From: Vreelandella azerica
Lineage (GTDB): Bacteria > Pseudomonadota > Gammaproteobacteria > Pseudomonadales > Halomonadaceae
Direction: 5' to 3'
Assembly (NCBI RefSeq): GCF_013112225.1
Contig: NZ_JABFHI010000004.1
Coordinates: 372,001 to 436,000, forward strand
DNA: 64,000 bases
Of the stretch, positions 51,277 through 61,356 are shown piece after piece. Numbering within the stretch: position 1 is the stretch's first letter; every line of letters starts with the position of its first letter. The position numbers were made by a program, and so were the translations under genes. The notes under the pieces are model-generated. The model saw only the letters and a list, made by a program, of their open reading frames with translations, was not told where the DNA came from and did not search any database.

Positions 51277-53320
51277 GTGACGACGGAAAACGATACATCT
51301 TCCCCGAAGATGACAAGCTGAACCTGTTAGTCAAAAAGCTGTTGGATGCCGTGCGCCTGCTGGATCAGGCGCCGGTTTTTTCCAAGCCAGCTAAACTGCC
51401 ACGAGTATTCGATACTGCGCGGCGTGTTCTGCTTCAGCCCGGTGGCTGTGCAGCACTTGAATCTCACGCCGCCACCCTGGAAAACGCTGGTGTGTTCGAA
51501 GGTTCAGACTGGGCAACCCCCAATTTCTGGTGCCCTCCCTGACGACCTATGCGCTGCAAAGCGCCGATGCCAATAGGGTGGTCATTGAGGCGCTTAGCGA
51601 ACTGCGCCTGTTGGCGGTGGCCAAAGGCAGCTATGTTCACCCTGCGGTATCCGCTGAGCATTCCCACCATTACCTGACCCAGGTCATGGCCATTAACCTG
51701 TGGCAGCTGTTCTCCGCTCCGTCAGAGGCCGAGCGCGAAACTCAGGGGCGTTTAGCACTGATTTCGCGCCAGCTGTTTCAACACCTGGCTGAACGCATCG
51801 GCTACGAGCATATTATTGATCAGCTGATCGACGAGATCTGGCGGATTCTCAAGCAGCGGCCCATCCAGGTTGATTCAATCAAGCAGATGATCACCCAGAT
51901 TGCTCTGTGTCAGGCCAACCCGGAGATTGACCTGGGTAGCAGCGGCCAGGGCGCTGCGCGGCTGGTCAGCTCGCTTTATGGCCCGACCCAGGCCTGTCAG
52001 GAAGACCCCGGCGTTGATATTTATCGCCAGCGGCTGGAAGTCATGGACAACGCCGCCCTGCAGGCAGAAGCCACCGGCTTTGCCCGCGCCATGCACGACA
52101 CCGGCTTGGTCTCGCCCTATCACCCGGTGCTTATCCGCCATCTACTTGATGTCAGCGACTATCTGGTCGCTGAGGCACTGGGGCTTTCCTCCACCGGGCG
52201 CGACTGCCTGCTGTGCTACCGAGAACTGGTTCACGCCCTGATACGCGGCGGCGTGTATCCCGCCACCTGCCAATCAGTCTACGGCCTGGCGCTGATGCTT
52301 GAGCGCGGCATTCTCTATCAGTCTCCTGTTGCCCCTGCGTTGTGGCGCCAACTTGGCCTTTCGCTTTCCGAGTGGTCAGAATCGCGGCTTAATATCGCCT
52401 ATGGCACCAATGCATCTCCCAAGGCGCGCTTGCTGGAAGGGGTGCTGTGCATGCTTGGCCTGCCGCTTGGAGTTGGTCAAGGCAATAACCCGACCTGCCA
52501 GTCAGCGCGAGCGCTTTCCATGTGGGCCTATAACGACCCGGATTACATGTTGCAGATGGTCGCTTGGGCCGCTCGGGATGATGAAATCGTCATGCATTTT
52601 GAAGGCCAGCCGATTTCGTCATTACAGAGCCAGAGCGGCGTGGCAACCGAGCTTCCCATGGATCTGGACGCGGTCTCATTAATTGTTGTACCGCATCTGG
52701 ACCGCATTTATGCCGAAATGGGCCGCCGCTGCATAGGCCGTGAAGGTGACCCGCACCGCTGGGTCAACCCGGAATTTCATGGTTGGTGGGCGGGTCGCGG
52801 GTTTCGTATCAACGTCGATGTGGCCAGCGGCCAGCTGATGGATGTGGATGACTTCCTGCGCCACTTCTACGCCAGCTATCACCCCTATTACAATGGCAAT
52901 CAGCCGCTTATCCACCCTCAGCCTGCAGGTATTGCGGTAACCGACAGCGCTGCGCGGTTTATCGGCTGGCATGCGATTACCATACTGCGGGCCTCTCTTG
53001 GCCCCAATGATCAGATGCGCATCTACTTCTACAACCCCAATAACGATAGCGGACAGAACTGGGGCGATGGGGTCGTGGTCAGCACCTCTGGCCACGGTGA
53101 GCGTTTCGGTGAAGCTTCACTGCCTTTTGAGCAATTTGCCTCGCGCCTGTATATTTACCACTTCGACCCTTTGGAGCGCGGCGAGCTTGCCAACGTCACC
53201 GACGCAGAGCTGGAAACAGTAAAGGGCCACCTGGCTCGCAGCTGGGGTGCTGACCGTCTTCCCCCAACAGATTTACAGGCGGAGGAAGGTATAGCGCCGC
53301 CTGAGCCGCCTCAAACCTGA
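51277..53320 (+). CDS. Unrecognised 681-aa protein with a papain-like C-terminal half (two apparent frameshifts)
   Basis: I do not recognise a named family. GTG 51277 follows AAGGAG by 5 bases. One base is lost at 51300-51305 and one in T run 51524-51526; repair gives 681 residues. Residues about 1-330 are helical (LNLLVKKLLDAVRLLDQAPV, HHYLTQVMAINLWQLFSAP). The second half has GVGQGNNPTCQSARALSMWA (Cys near 408), then FIGWHAITILRASLG (His near 566) and YFYNPNNDSGQNWGDG (Asn near 587). Cys at a helix start, His at a strand start and Asn soon after is the order of papain-like peptidases and transglutaminases, so a cysteine hydrolase or acyltransferase is inferred. No signal peptide. It lies between the ATP-grasp gene and tlyA (7 bases), so the three are probably one operon. 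Confidence 0.7.
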
Positions 53321-53327
53321 CGCTTTT

Positions 53328-54092
53328 ATGCCACGACTCGACCAACTGCTGGTCAGCCTTGGGCTGGCCGCTTCACGTACCCGCGCTCAGCGGCTGATTC
53401 GCCATGGGCGCGTCAGCCGTGCGGATACGCAACAGACCCTGACCAAGGCCAGCGAAAAACTGGCTGAAAACACCCCGCTTGCCGTCGCAGATGACCCGGA
53501 AGAGCGCTATGTTTCCCGCGCAGGGCTGAAGCTTGAAGCCTTGTTGCTGGCCAGAAACAAACGCTTTGATGGTCAGACAGTACTGGATGTAGGTCAGTCC
53601 ACTGGCGGATTTACTGACTGCGCCCTGCGCTTTGGGGCAAAGACTGTGATTGGTATTGAGGTTGGCCACGGGCAACTGGCTGACGCGCTACGCCAACACC
53701 CTCAGGTCATCTGCCTGGAAGGTATCAATGCCCGGCGCATGAGTCAGCAACCAGAGTTATTGGCCGCCTTGGGTGAGGCACCGCTGGATGCGGTAGTGAT
53801 GGATGTCTCCTTTATTTCGCAAACCCTGATCGTGCCCGAGATAGCCGCCCTGCTGCCGGAAGGTGGTGAGCTTTATTCACTGGTCAAGCCACAGTTTGAG
53901 CTCAGCCCCCAGGCACTGGACAAGCGCGGCGTGGTGACTGATTCGAGGTATTTTGCTCAGGTTGAAGACAAGCTGCGTCACACCTGCCAGGTAAATCAGC
54001 TGACGATTCTTGACTGGCAGGAGAGCCCGATTACCGGCGGCGACGGTAATCGGGAGTTTCTGCTCCATGCCCGCTTGGATCATTCCGCCTGA
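53328..54092 (+). CDS. tlyA: TlyA-family rRNA 2'-O-methyltransferase / hemolysin-like protein
   Basis: 254 residues: N-terminal S4 RNA-binding domain (about 1-60, MPRLDQLLVSLGLAASRTRA then RLIRHGRVSRAD) and a FtsJ-like Rossmann methyltransferase domain (VLDVGQSTGGFTDCALRFGA SAM site about 87-106, with catalytic-type Lys and Asp in RYVSRAGLKLEALL, VVMDVSFIS and LVKPQFE). TlyA enzymes methylate ribose at C1409 of 16S and sometimes C1920 of 23S rRNA; older names call them hemolysins. Here GQSTGGFT has Gln where many TlyA proteins have Ala or Val, a minor change. Third gene of the ATP-grasp operon; its 3' end overlaps mscK by 13 bases on the other strand. Confidence 0.92.
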   Translation: MPRLDQLLVSLGLAASRTRAQRLIRHGRVSRADTQQTLTKASEKLAENTPLAVADDPEERYVSRAGLKLEALLLARNKRFDGQTVLDVGQSTGGFTDCALRFGAKTVIGIEVGHGQLADALRQHPQVICLEGINARRMSQQPELLAALGEAPLDAVVMDVSFISQTLIVPEIAALLPEGGELYSLVKPQFELSPQALDKRGVVTDSRYFAQVEDKLRHTCQVNQLTILDWQESPITGGDGNREFLLHARLDHSA

Positions 54093-57000
54093 CGGCGAGC
54101 ATCCGCCGCAATGGACTGCACTTGCACCGGCGTTGAGCGGTCACTGTGCAGCCAGACATCCATCTGCTCGAAGGCGACCCGTATTCCGGCGTTGCGGAAA
54201 AGCTCATCCACCCGGCAGTTGATCTCATCTGACGCGTACAGACGATCCATGATGTCATTGACGAAGATGCGCAGTTCGAAGTTGAAATTATGCGGCCCGT
54301 AATGGACGCAGAACACCTGCGGCTCCGGGTCGCTAAGCACCCGAGTATTTTCCGCCGCCGCCTGATGCAACAGTCGATGCACCATGGCGAGGTCTGAACC
54401 GTGAGCCACGCCATAAGTCAGCACGACCCGGGTGACGTTATCCGACAGGGACCAGTTAATCAGCTGATCGGTTACAAAGGTCTTGTTGGGGATGATGATT
54501 TCCTTGCGATCAAAATCAGTCACCGTGGTGGCACGAATACGGATACGGTTAACGGTGCCATGCAGGTTACCCAGGGTGATAGTGTCACCAATCCGGATGG
54601 GCCGCTCGAACAGGATGATCAGGCCAGAAATGAAGTTGGCAAAAATCTCCTGCAGCCCGAAGCCCAGGCCTACACTCAAGGCCGCCACCAGCCATTGCAG
54701 CTTGTCCCAGGATACGCCCAGCGCGGCAAGCGACATCACCACGCCCACCCCAACTATGGTGTAGGACAGCAGCGAGCTGATCGCATAGGCGCTGCCCTGT
54801 TTGAGGGCCAGCCGCGACAGCACCATTACCTCTAAAAGCCCCGGCAGATTACGCGCCATGATGGTGGTCACGGCAATAATAAACAGCGCCGTAAAGAAGT
54901 CGGAAATTGACAGCACATCTTCCACTAGCGCCTCATCGGAAAGATTCACCAGCGCTACCTGATCGAGATAATTGAGAACCCCGAGCAGATCCGACCAGAC
55001 GCCATAAATCAGCGCGCTGAAGGCAATCAGCAAAATCAGCTTGGAAAGGCGCAGCGATTGGTTGCTGATCTGCTCCATATCCAAAGGGGGCTCTTCCACT
55101 AATTCGTTGCTGCCTTCAGCATCTTCCTGCAACTGGGCGTGACGCTTGGCCAGGGCACGCTGATAGGCCAAGTGCCGCGCTGCCACCGCCAGGCTACGCA
55201 CCACAGTGGCCTCGACCACTACCCACATACCGAGAATATATAGCGTGACCACAAAGCGCTGAATCAGCTTGAGCGCGGTATATTCGTACCCCCAAGCCAC
55301 TAGCCCCATCATCACCAGCGGCACCGCTGCCATGCTTAGCCCCAGAGTCAGCCGGAACAGCCTTATCCCGAAAAATGGCAGGTGAGCAATCACCAGTTTG
55401 ACCAGTAATACGCTCATAGCCACCAAACCCACAGTGAGCAGAGCAAACGCAAAGGGCCGCATCGCAAGCGGTGTCTGAATCTCTTCTGCCATGGCGGCAA
55501 TTGCCACCACCGGCACCATGGCAATACCCAAGCCACCCAGTAACGAACGCAACCGGCGTGAATACCCGGTTGGCCATTTGAAGTGTTGTTCGGCAACGCC
55601 GTGCACCACCAGAATCCTGCGCCCCCAGGCCACCACCGCCCAGAGCAGCGCGACCTGCATCAGCACCGGCGCATTGAGCAATAACCCAGCGCCTGCCAGC
55701 AGCGTCGCCAGCGGCAGTGCCAGCAGCGCATTCAACAATACCGCCTTGGGCGTATGTAGCTGGGTATCGCTTTTCAACCGCCCTATCTGAGCATGCAGAA
55801 GGCCAAGCTGATGCTTGATTTTCCGTCGCAGGAGCAGCAAAACGCCAGCCAGTAGTATGACGGGAGTGCCTTTAAACACCGACCAGGAATCCAGCGATAA
55901 GCGGTTACTCACCACGCTGCGCCATTCGCCGTTATACCACTCATCATGCAAGGCCGTAGGAAGGCTACGTAACCAGTTCAAATCCAGCGGACGGCTGTTG
56001 GCTACCCAAAAAAGCTGCTCTTCAATGGTGGCGCGCAGATCCTGAGTGATACTGACCAGCTGCTGGTGATTAAGCTGCAGCTCAATTGCCGCGCTTAGCA
56101 GGGTGCCGTAAGCCTGTTCCAGGCGTTCAACCAATTCACGGCGAGCCTGATAAAGGCGCGTTAACGCCTCAAGAAGCTCTGGGGCTTGTTCAAGCCCGGC
56201 TTCCATCAATCGCTGGGATGCCAGCCGATCGCCATGGCGCAGCTCATCGCGTTGGCGAATCAGTTCAAACTGCTTGAGCCGCAAGTCGGCAATTTCATCC
56301 TGCAATTCCCGGCGGTCACTCACTGTCAACAGGGATTGACGCTGTTCACGGAGGATGCGTGAAAGCAGCTGACTGCCGCGAATGGCTTCAATCTGCTCGT
56401 TAAGGCTACGCTGCAACTGGCGGGTGTAGTCCAGCTGACGCTGGGTATCAATGTTTTCACGCACCACGCTATTGGCACGATCAGTGGTACGCAGCAGTTC
56501 CTGGCTTAAGGTCTGGTTCGCCTCCTGAGCGCGGGTTACCAATGGATGCTCCGCGCCAATCAGTGAATTATCACGTGCGGCATCAGCAATCGCCTGTTCG
56601 GATTGCGAGCGGCGCTTGTGATCAATCACGCTCTGCAGGGTTTCAAGGGCTTTTTCCTGGCGGGCAATCTGCAGGGCAACCAGCTCACGCCGCTGTTGGG
56701 CAATTTCGCGCAAACGGCTGTTGGTACTCAGCTCACGCTGATGGAATGTCACCTCCCTTTCGGCCAACACTCTTTCCAGGCGCAGCTGGATCAGCTGTGC
56801 ATCACTGTTGGTACTGCGCTCCTTCTCACTCAAGAGGGCATCGCGCGCATCATGCTCACGGCGCAGCCGCTCGATCCGCTGCAAGGCGGTGGCAATCGAC
56901 TGCTGGGCACGCTCCGGGAGCGTCTGTGCGGATAACAGTTGAGCGCTGATCTCTGCCTGTTGATTCTGCAGCTGCTGCAGCTGTGTCACTGCCTGCGCTT

Positions 57001-57382
57001 GCTGCGCATCCAGTTCCTCAAGCGACTGGTTATTGAGCCGTGCCAAGGGGACAGGTTCACCTTCTGCGGCTATTTCCGCTAACTGGCGTTCCAGACTGAT
57101 AAGCTCATCAGGCGCACGCTCAACACGCTCCTCCAGCAGGCGCTGGCGCTCATCCAGAGCAAGCAAGCGATCATAGGCCCCTAACGCCGCCTCCAGCGCT
57201 TGCTGTTCGCGCAGCTGGGCTGCGTTGGGCTCGCTTTGCATGTCTTCCAGCGTTGCCAGCCGGGCGTCCAGTTCATCGCGCTCTGGAACACCCTCAATTT
57301 CAAGCGCCATGGCGCTCATGGACACCCCGGCCACTAGCCAGCATAAAAGCAGACAGATCAACCCGCTTACACATCTCGACAC
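54080..57382 (-). CDS. mscK: Mechanosensitive channel MscK (KefA), MscS superfamily
   Basis: A 1,100-residue large MscS-type channel (E. coli MscK 1,120). Signal peptide about 1-27 (CVSGLICLLLCWLVAGVSM). A long periplasmic coiled-coil domain (about 30-470) is followed by about eleven membrane helices. The pore helix region GLGFGLQEIFANFISGLIIL is followed by the beta domain RPIRIGDTITLGNLHGTVNR and IIIPNKTFVTDQLINWSLSD. It opens under membrane tension and, in E. coli, with raised external K+, giving osmotic protection; this suits a salt-adapted bacterium. The start was set at GTG 57382, with GAGGAAAC just upstream and the signal peptide following; a 71-codon longer frame is less likely. Confidence 0.92.
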   Translation of the reverse strand: MSRCVSGLICLLLCWLVAGVSMSAMALEIEGVPERDELDARLATLEDMQSEPNAAQLREQQALEAALGAYDRLLALDERQRLLEERVERAPDELISLERQLAEIAAEGEPVPLARLNNQSLEELDAQQAQAVTQLQQLQNQQAEISAQLLSAQTLPERAQQSIATALQRIERLRREHDARDALLSEKERSTNSDAQLIQLRLERVLAEREVTFHQRELSTNSRLREIAQQRRELVALQIARQEKALETLQSVIDHKRRSQSEQAIADAARDNSLIGAEHPLVTRAQEANQTLSQELLRTTDRANSVVRENIDTQRQLDYTRQLQRSLNEQIEAIRGSQLLSRILREQRQSLLTVSDRRELQDEIADLRLKQFELIRQRDELRHGDRLASQRLMEAGLEQAPELLEALTRLYQARRELVERLEQAYGTLLSAAIELQLNHQQLVSITQDLRATIEEQLFWVANSRPLDLNWLRSLPTALHDEWYNGEWRSVVSNRLSLDSWSVFKGTPVILLAGVLLLLRRKIKHQLGLLHAQIGRLKSDTQLHTPKAVLLNALLALPLATLLAGAGLLLNAPVLMQVALLWAVVAWGRRILVVHGVAEQHFKWPTGYSRRLRSLLGGLGIAMVPVVAIAAMAEEIQTPLAMRPFAFALLTVGLVAMSVLLVKLVIAHLPFFGIRLFRLTLGLSMAAVPLVMMGLVAWGYEYTALKLIQRFVVTLYILGMWVVVEATVVRSLAVAARHLAYQRALAKRHAQLQEDAEGSNELVEEPPLDMEQISNQSLRLSKLILLIAFSALIYGVWSDLLGVLNYLDQVALVNLSDEALVEDVLSISDFFTALFIIAVTTIMARNLPGLLEVMVLSRLALKQGSAYAISSLLSYTIVGVGVVMSLAALGVSWDKLQWLVAALSVGLGFGLQEIFANFISGLIILFERPIRIGDTITLGNLHGTVNRIRIRATTVTDFDRKEIIIPNKTFVTDQLINWSLSDNVTRVVLTYGVAHGSDLAMVHRLLHQAAAENTRVLSDPEPQVFCVHYGPHNFNFELRIFVNDIMDRLYASDEINCRVDELFRNAGIRVAFEQMDVWLHSDRSTPVQVQSIAADARRQAE

Positions 57383-57635
57383 CGGCGTTTCCTCTTCAAG
57401 CAGCGACAGGGTGAGCCTGGCTAGCAACGACGCACCCTGTGCATCCCGTGAACGGGGTGGCAGTATTTTTAACTGCCAGGTTATCTTATCGACTATCGAC
57501 GCATTGTCCGTTGCGTCATCGCTAAGCGCAATCACCAAAGTCAAGGATGACTCAAGGATGACGGGTTGAAGACTTAGGCAGGCAGAAGATGACAAAAAGC
57601 GCTAACATGGATTTTTTGTTCAGTGAGTGATTACC

Positions 57636-58722
57636 ATGTTCATTCGACACCGATGGTTATTGTGCCTGCTCCCCATCACCTTAGTAGGTGTTTTACTTCC
57701 CGGTGTGCAAACCTTTGCACAACCCACTAACCGGGCTGAAATTGAGGCACGGATCAACGCCTTGAACAACGAGCTGGAAGTCCTCCAGCAGGAACTTGAA
57801 AGCTGGCCAGACACCTCCGCCTCAAACGTTGGAGACGACAATGCCTTTGAGGATAATATATTTGAAGGTTCTGCCATTTTGCAGCCCCCTTGCCACCCCA
57901 GGCAATCGCCATTGAAGATCTGAATGAACGGCGCGACCTGGAGCAGGCTTCCAACCGCAATCCTTTCGCAATCACTACCCACCGTACCAACTATCTTCTG
58001 CCGGTAAGCTACAACAGTGAACCTAACCGTGAAAGTTTTGCACAAATCGACCCGGACGATGAACCAAACAACACAGAGCTTAAATTTCAACTAAGTGTCA
58101 AGGTCGGCCTTGCCACCGGGCTATTTGCCCACTATGGGGATCTTTACTTTGGCTACTCACAGCGAAGCTGGTGGCAGGCCTACAATACGGAAGCCTCATC
58201 ACCCTTTCGCGAAACCAATTACGAACCGGAACTGTTTGTCGACTTCGATAGTGCCTGGGAAGTGCTCGGATGGGTGAATACCCGCAACCGAGTTTCTCTT
58301 AACCACGAATCCAACGGGCGCTCGGGCGAACTGTCACGTAGCTGGAACAGACTCTATGCCGAAAGTACCTTCCAGCGTGGCGATTGGGCGTTTGTCGTTG
58401 CCCCCACTGGCGCGTGCCTGAAACAAAAGATGAGGACGACAATCCGGATATACAGCGTTATATGGGCTATGGCGACCTACGCCTGGCCAAACGCCTGAAC
58501 AACGACCACGAAGTGATCGCCCAATGGCGGGGAAACCCGAATGCGGGAAATCATGGCACCCAGATTGATTATAGCTGGCCGGTGTTCAACAGCCTGCGCG
58601 CCCATGTCCAGTATTATTACGGGTACGGTGAAAGCCTGATTGATTACGACCACCGGGTACACCGTTTAAGCCTTGGCTTCAGTCTGAACCCACTGTTCAC
58701 CCCCAGCGGGCTGAACCGATAA
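57636..58722 (+). CDS. pldA: Outer-membrane phospholipase A (two apparent frameshifts)
   Basis: OMPLA, a 12-strand barrel that hydrolyses phospholipids reaching the outer leaflet. 362 residues when repaired: signal peptide about 1-28 (LLCLLPITLVGVLLPGVQTF), an acidic spacer, then the barrel with KFQLSVKVGLATGLF, DLYFGYSQRSWWQAYN, the catalytic SLNHESNGRSGELSRSWNR (His, Ser and Asn in the HxSNG-type site), APHWRVPETKDEDDNPDI and the closing strand HRLSLGFSLNPLF. Errors: C runs 57885-57889 and 58401-58405 each lack one C. Start ATG 57636, with a GTG three codons before as an alternative; both have weak ribosome sites. Confidence 0.92.
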
Positions 58723-58806
58723 GCGCCTAGGTTGTCACATTGCCTGAAGATGCTATCCTGAAGTTATCAGTTAAAGCTATCTTCATTAAACTAAAGGAAT
58801 ATTTTT

Positions 58807-59139
58807 ATGAGCCAGCATTCATCCAAGTACGCTGATCAGTCTGAACAGCTTAAAGCTGACTTGCGCCATCTTACCGACACCGTTGAAGAGCTGGTTAATG
58901 CCACCTCTGAAGATGCCAGCTCGGAAATGCGTGACCTGCGTAGCCGCGCCGAACGTAGCCTGAAAGATACCCGGGCGCGCCTTGAAGCACGTGGCGAGCA
59001 ACTCTATACCGGCACCCGCGACGTACTGACCGACCAAGCCGACAGCTGCGACCGCTATGTACGTGAAAACCCCTGGGCCAGCATTGGCATTGGCGCCGCA
59101 GCTGGTTTGTTGGTAGGTCTAATGCTCGGACGTAAGTAA
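58807..59139 (+). CDS. yqjD: ElaB/YqjD/DUF883 family ribosome-associated-type membrane protein
   Basis: 110 residues: a helical N-terminal region (about 10-80, LKADLRHLTDTVEELVNATS, then MRDLRSRAERSLKDTRARLE) and the family tail CDRYVRENPWASIGIGAAAG with one membrane segment LLVGLMLGRK. E. coli YqjD is tail-anchored and binds ribosomes in stationary phase. The yqjD-yqjE-yqjK order matches E. coli, which is why I use this symbol rather than elaB. AAAGGA precedes ATG 58807; yqjE begins right after the stop. Confidence 0.88.
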   Translation: MSQHSSKYADQSEQLKADLRHLTDTVEELVNATSEDASSEMRDLRSRAERSLKDTRARLEARGEQLYTGTRDVLTDQADSCDRYVRENPWASIGIGAAAGLLVGLMLGRK

Positions 59140-59544
59140 ATGTCTTCAGGGCCAGCCCAACGCACCCTGGATGCCGCCAGACGCCTGTTAAAAACACTTT
59201 TCGCCAATGGCGAGACGCGTTTGCGTCTGGCGGTGCTGGAACTTGAAGAAGAACGTGCGCGCTTGCTCGGCTTGATGCTACTAGTAGGGGCAAGCCTGGT
59301 GCTTCTGCTTCTCGGTGTTGCAACGCTTACCGCACTGGTGGTGATTATTTTCTGGGATAGCTACCGGATTGCGGCCATTGCTATTAGCTCAGGCGTGCTG
59401 ATTGCAACAAGCCTGCTGCTTTCCCTGATTGCGATGCGCAAAGCAAGACGGCATACGCTGTTCAAGGAAACCTTGAAACAATTCGCCACCGACCGTGCCC
59501 TGCTGGAGCTTGAACAGGATGCCAACGCCGAACACAAGCGCTGA
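59140..59544 (+). CDS. yqjE: YqjE phage-holin-family inner-membrane protein
   Basis: 134 residues with two membrane helices (LLGLMLLVGASLVLLLLGVA about 43-62 and the segment around AAIAISSGVLIATSLLLSLI about 78-97). They are flanked by a charged N-terminal helix ETRLRLAVLELEEERARL and a C-terminal amphipathic helix FKETLKQFATDRALLELEQD. This is the YqjE/putative actinobacterial-holin-X family; its role is unknown. ATG 59140 comes directly after the yqjD stop, and yqjK starts inside its last codons, so all three are coupled. Confidence 0.88.
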   Translation: MSSGPAQRTLDAARRLLKTLFANGETRLRLAVLELEEERARLLGLMLLVGASLVLLLLGVATLTALVVIIFWDSYRIAAIAISSGVLIATSLLLSLIAMRKARRHTLFKETLKQFATDRALLELEQDANAEHKR

Positions 59545-59833
59545 AAAAACACCGAATAAGCAACTGTCACGGCGCGAACGCAAGCAGGCACTGCTGCAGA
59601 CTCTTGAACAGCAGCGTATCGACATGATGGTGGACAGCTTGCGCCTTAATAGAGCTGCTGCACCCATTGATGCGACCTGGCAACAGCTGATTCGCTTCAA
59701 AAAGCCGCTCTACCTGCTCGGCGGACTTATTGCCTGGAAGCTGGCACGCAAACCCGGCCGACTAATGCAGCTGGGTAAAAAAGCCATTTCAGGCTATGTC
59801 GTTGCCAAAAGAGTACGCCAACTGACACGCTGA
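59519..59833 (+). CDS. yqjK: YqjK-like protein
   Basis: A 104-residue basic protein: SRRERKQALLQTLEQQRIDM (about 17-36), then a likely membrane-associating segment PLYLLGGLIAWKLARKPGRL and a basic tail VVAKRVRQLTR. It corresponds to YqjK by position and the helical basic N-terminus; sequence support for the family is modest. Start ATG 59519, within the last 26 bases of yqjE, has GGAG 10 bases upstream. It converges on the flavoprotein gene, with 8 bases between stops. Confidence 0.72.
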   Translation: MPTPNTSAEKTPNKQLSRRERKQALLQTLEQQRIDMMVDSLRLNRAAAPIDATWQQLIRFKKPLYLLGGLIAWKLARKPGRLMQLGKKAISGYVVAKRVRQLTR

Positions 59834-59841
59834 CCGCCAAC

Positions 59842-61040
59842 TTAACACGCCTGCCCACAGGCAACACCGCTCGCCCACGCCCACTGGAAGTTGTATCCCC
59901 CAGTTCTCCGGTAACGTCCAGCACTTCGCCAATAAAGCGCAGCTGCGGCAGCCCTTTGACGCTGAAATCCCGTGATGAAATATACTCGGTGGATACACCG
60001 CCCAACGTCACCTCAGCGGTTCGCCAACCTTCGGTCGCGGTAGGCTTGAGCTGCCAATCGTTAAGCCGTTGTGCCCACTCATCCAGCTGGGCATTGCTGT
60101 ATTGGGCCAGCGGCGTTTCGTTAGCATCATCGCCATACCATTCAGTTAACGCCTGGGCCACACGCTTGGGGAAACGCTCCCCCAGCCAGGTCTGCAATTT
60201 GCGTCTGGGTGTCTGTTCACGGGCTGAGCGCAAGCTGGTGGCGACATCTTCATCAGGCAACAGATTAATGCGTAGCGCTTCGCCGGACTCCCAAAGCGAC
60301 GAAATCTGCAGCATGGCTGGCCCCGAAATACCGCGATGGGTAAACAGCATCGGCTCCTTGAAATAACCGCCGCCGCATTCCACGGCCACCTCCAGGCTGA
60401 CACCCGAAAGCGCTGCACAACGGGTTTTCCAGGGCTCACCCAAAGTAAAGGGCACCAGCGCTGGCCGGGTGGGAAGCACTTCCAGGCCGAACTGACGGGC
60501 AATGTCATAACCAAACCCCGTCGCGCCCATGGTCGGAATCGATAAACCTCCTGTAGCCACCACCACCACACCGGCTTCGATACGCCCCAGTGAGGTATCC
60601 AGGCAGATGCCCTCCCCTTGAGGCTCCAAGCGATGTATCTGAGTTTTAAGCTGGATATCCACGCCCGCCCATTGCGCTTCGGTTAACAGCAGCTGAACGA
60701 TATCCTTGGCAGAGGAGGCACAAAACAGCTGCCCTGGTGCTTTTTCAACGTAGTCAACGCCATGGCGTTCCACCAGTTCGACAAAATGTTCCGGCCGGTA
60801 ACGCTTTAGGGCGGAAATACTGAAATAAGGATTTTGCGAATAGAAATGCTGTGGTGTGGTGGCCAGGTTGGTAAAGTTACAGCGCCCGCCACCGGACATG
60901 AGGATTTTCTTGCCCGCTTTATTGGCATGATCCAGCAGTGCCACGCGCCGACCGGCATAACCTGCCTGAGCAGCGCACATCAAACCTGCCGCACCGGCAC
61001 CGATAACGACAACATCGTAGGTCATGGCAACATGGCCCAT
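59842..61040 (-). CDS. BaiN/HI0933/YhiN-family FAD-dependent oxidoreductase (one apparent frameshift)
   Basis: A flavoprotein of the HI0933 family, physiological substrate unknown. 399 residues when repaired: FAD fold DVVVIGAGAAGLMCAAQAGY (about 8-27), KAGKKILMSGGGRCNFTN (about 41-58, a family signature), VVVATGGLSIPTMGATGFGY, LFTHRGISGPAMLQIS and the C-terminal FAD segment. C run 59897-59901 (plus strand) lacks one C. Repair restores GYNFQWAWASGVACGQA and stops at 59842, whereas the literal frame runs on to 59727 through the yqjK region. ATG 61040 has GGAAGG 6 bases upstream; ATG 61025 would start MTYDVVVIG. Confidence 0.86.
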
Positions 61041-61221
61041 GGTCAGCCTTCCCATTGGTTAAAGGGTAAAAAGCAGATTCGATAGCCAGCTCAACAGCTG
61101 ACAGATATTTGGCGGCTAGCCTACCAGTTGGCTTGGAATCTCACCAGCGTCAGACTGCTCAATAACCGCACGACACCCTGACCTGATGCATAGGATAGGG
61201 GAAGTCGACGAGGCGGCTGAA

Positions 61222-61286
61222 ATGTACATCAATCCATAAATGGTATAACTTATGTACAATATATTCTTTTTTTGATGTGCACATCA
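61222..61286. promoter_or_regulatory. Paired TGTACA sites and a 14-base palindrome upstream of the RND operon
   Basis: In the 316-base gap before the efflux operon, TGTACA occurs at 61223-61228 and 61253-61258, exactly 30 bases apart. A perfect 14-base palindrome, TGATGTGCACATCA, lies at 61273-61286, 70 bases before the first ATG. These look like operators for a dimeric regulator, possibly TetR-type. TACAAT at 61255-61260 could serve as a -10 box within the second site. No regulator gene is adjacent on this side. Nothing else in 61041-61221 stands out. Confidence 0.5.
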
Positions 61287-61356
61287 CCTCAAGTGATCAC
61301 TCAAGCACAACGAAAGCGCTTTATTATCAATATTTAACTTTATTACCCAGAGTGCC

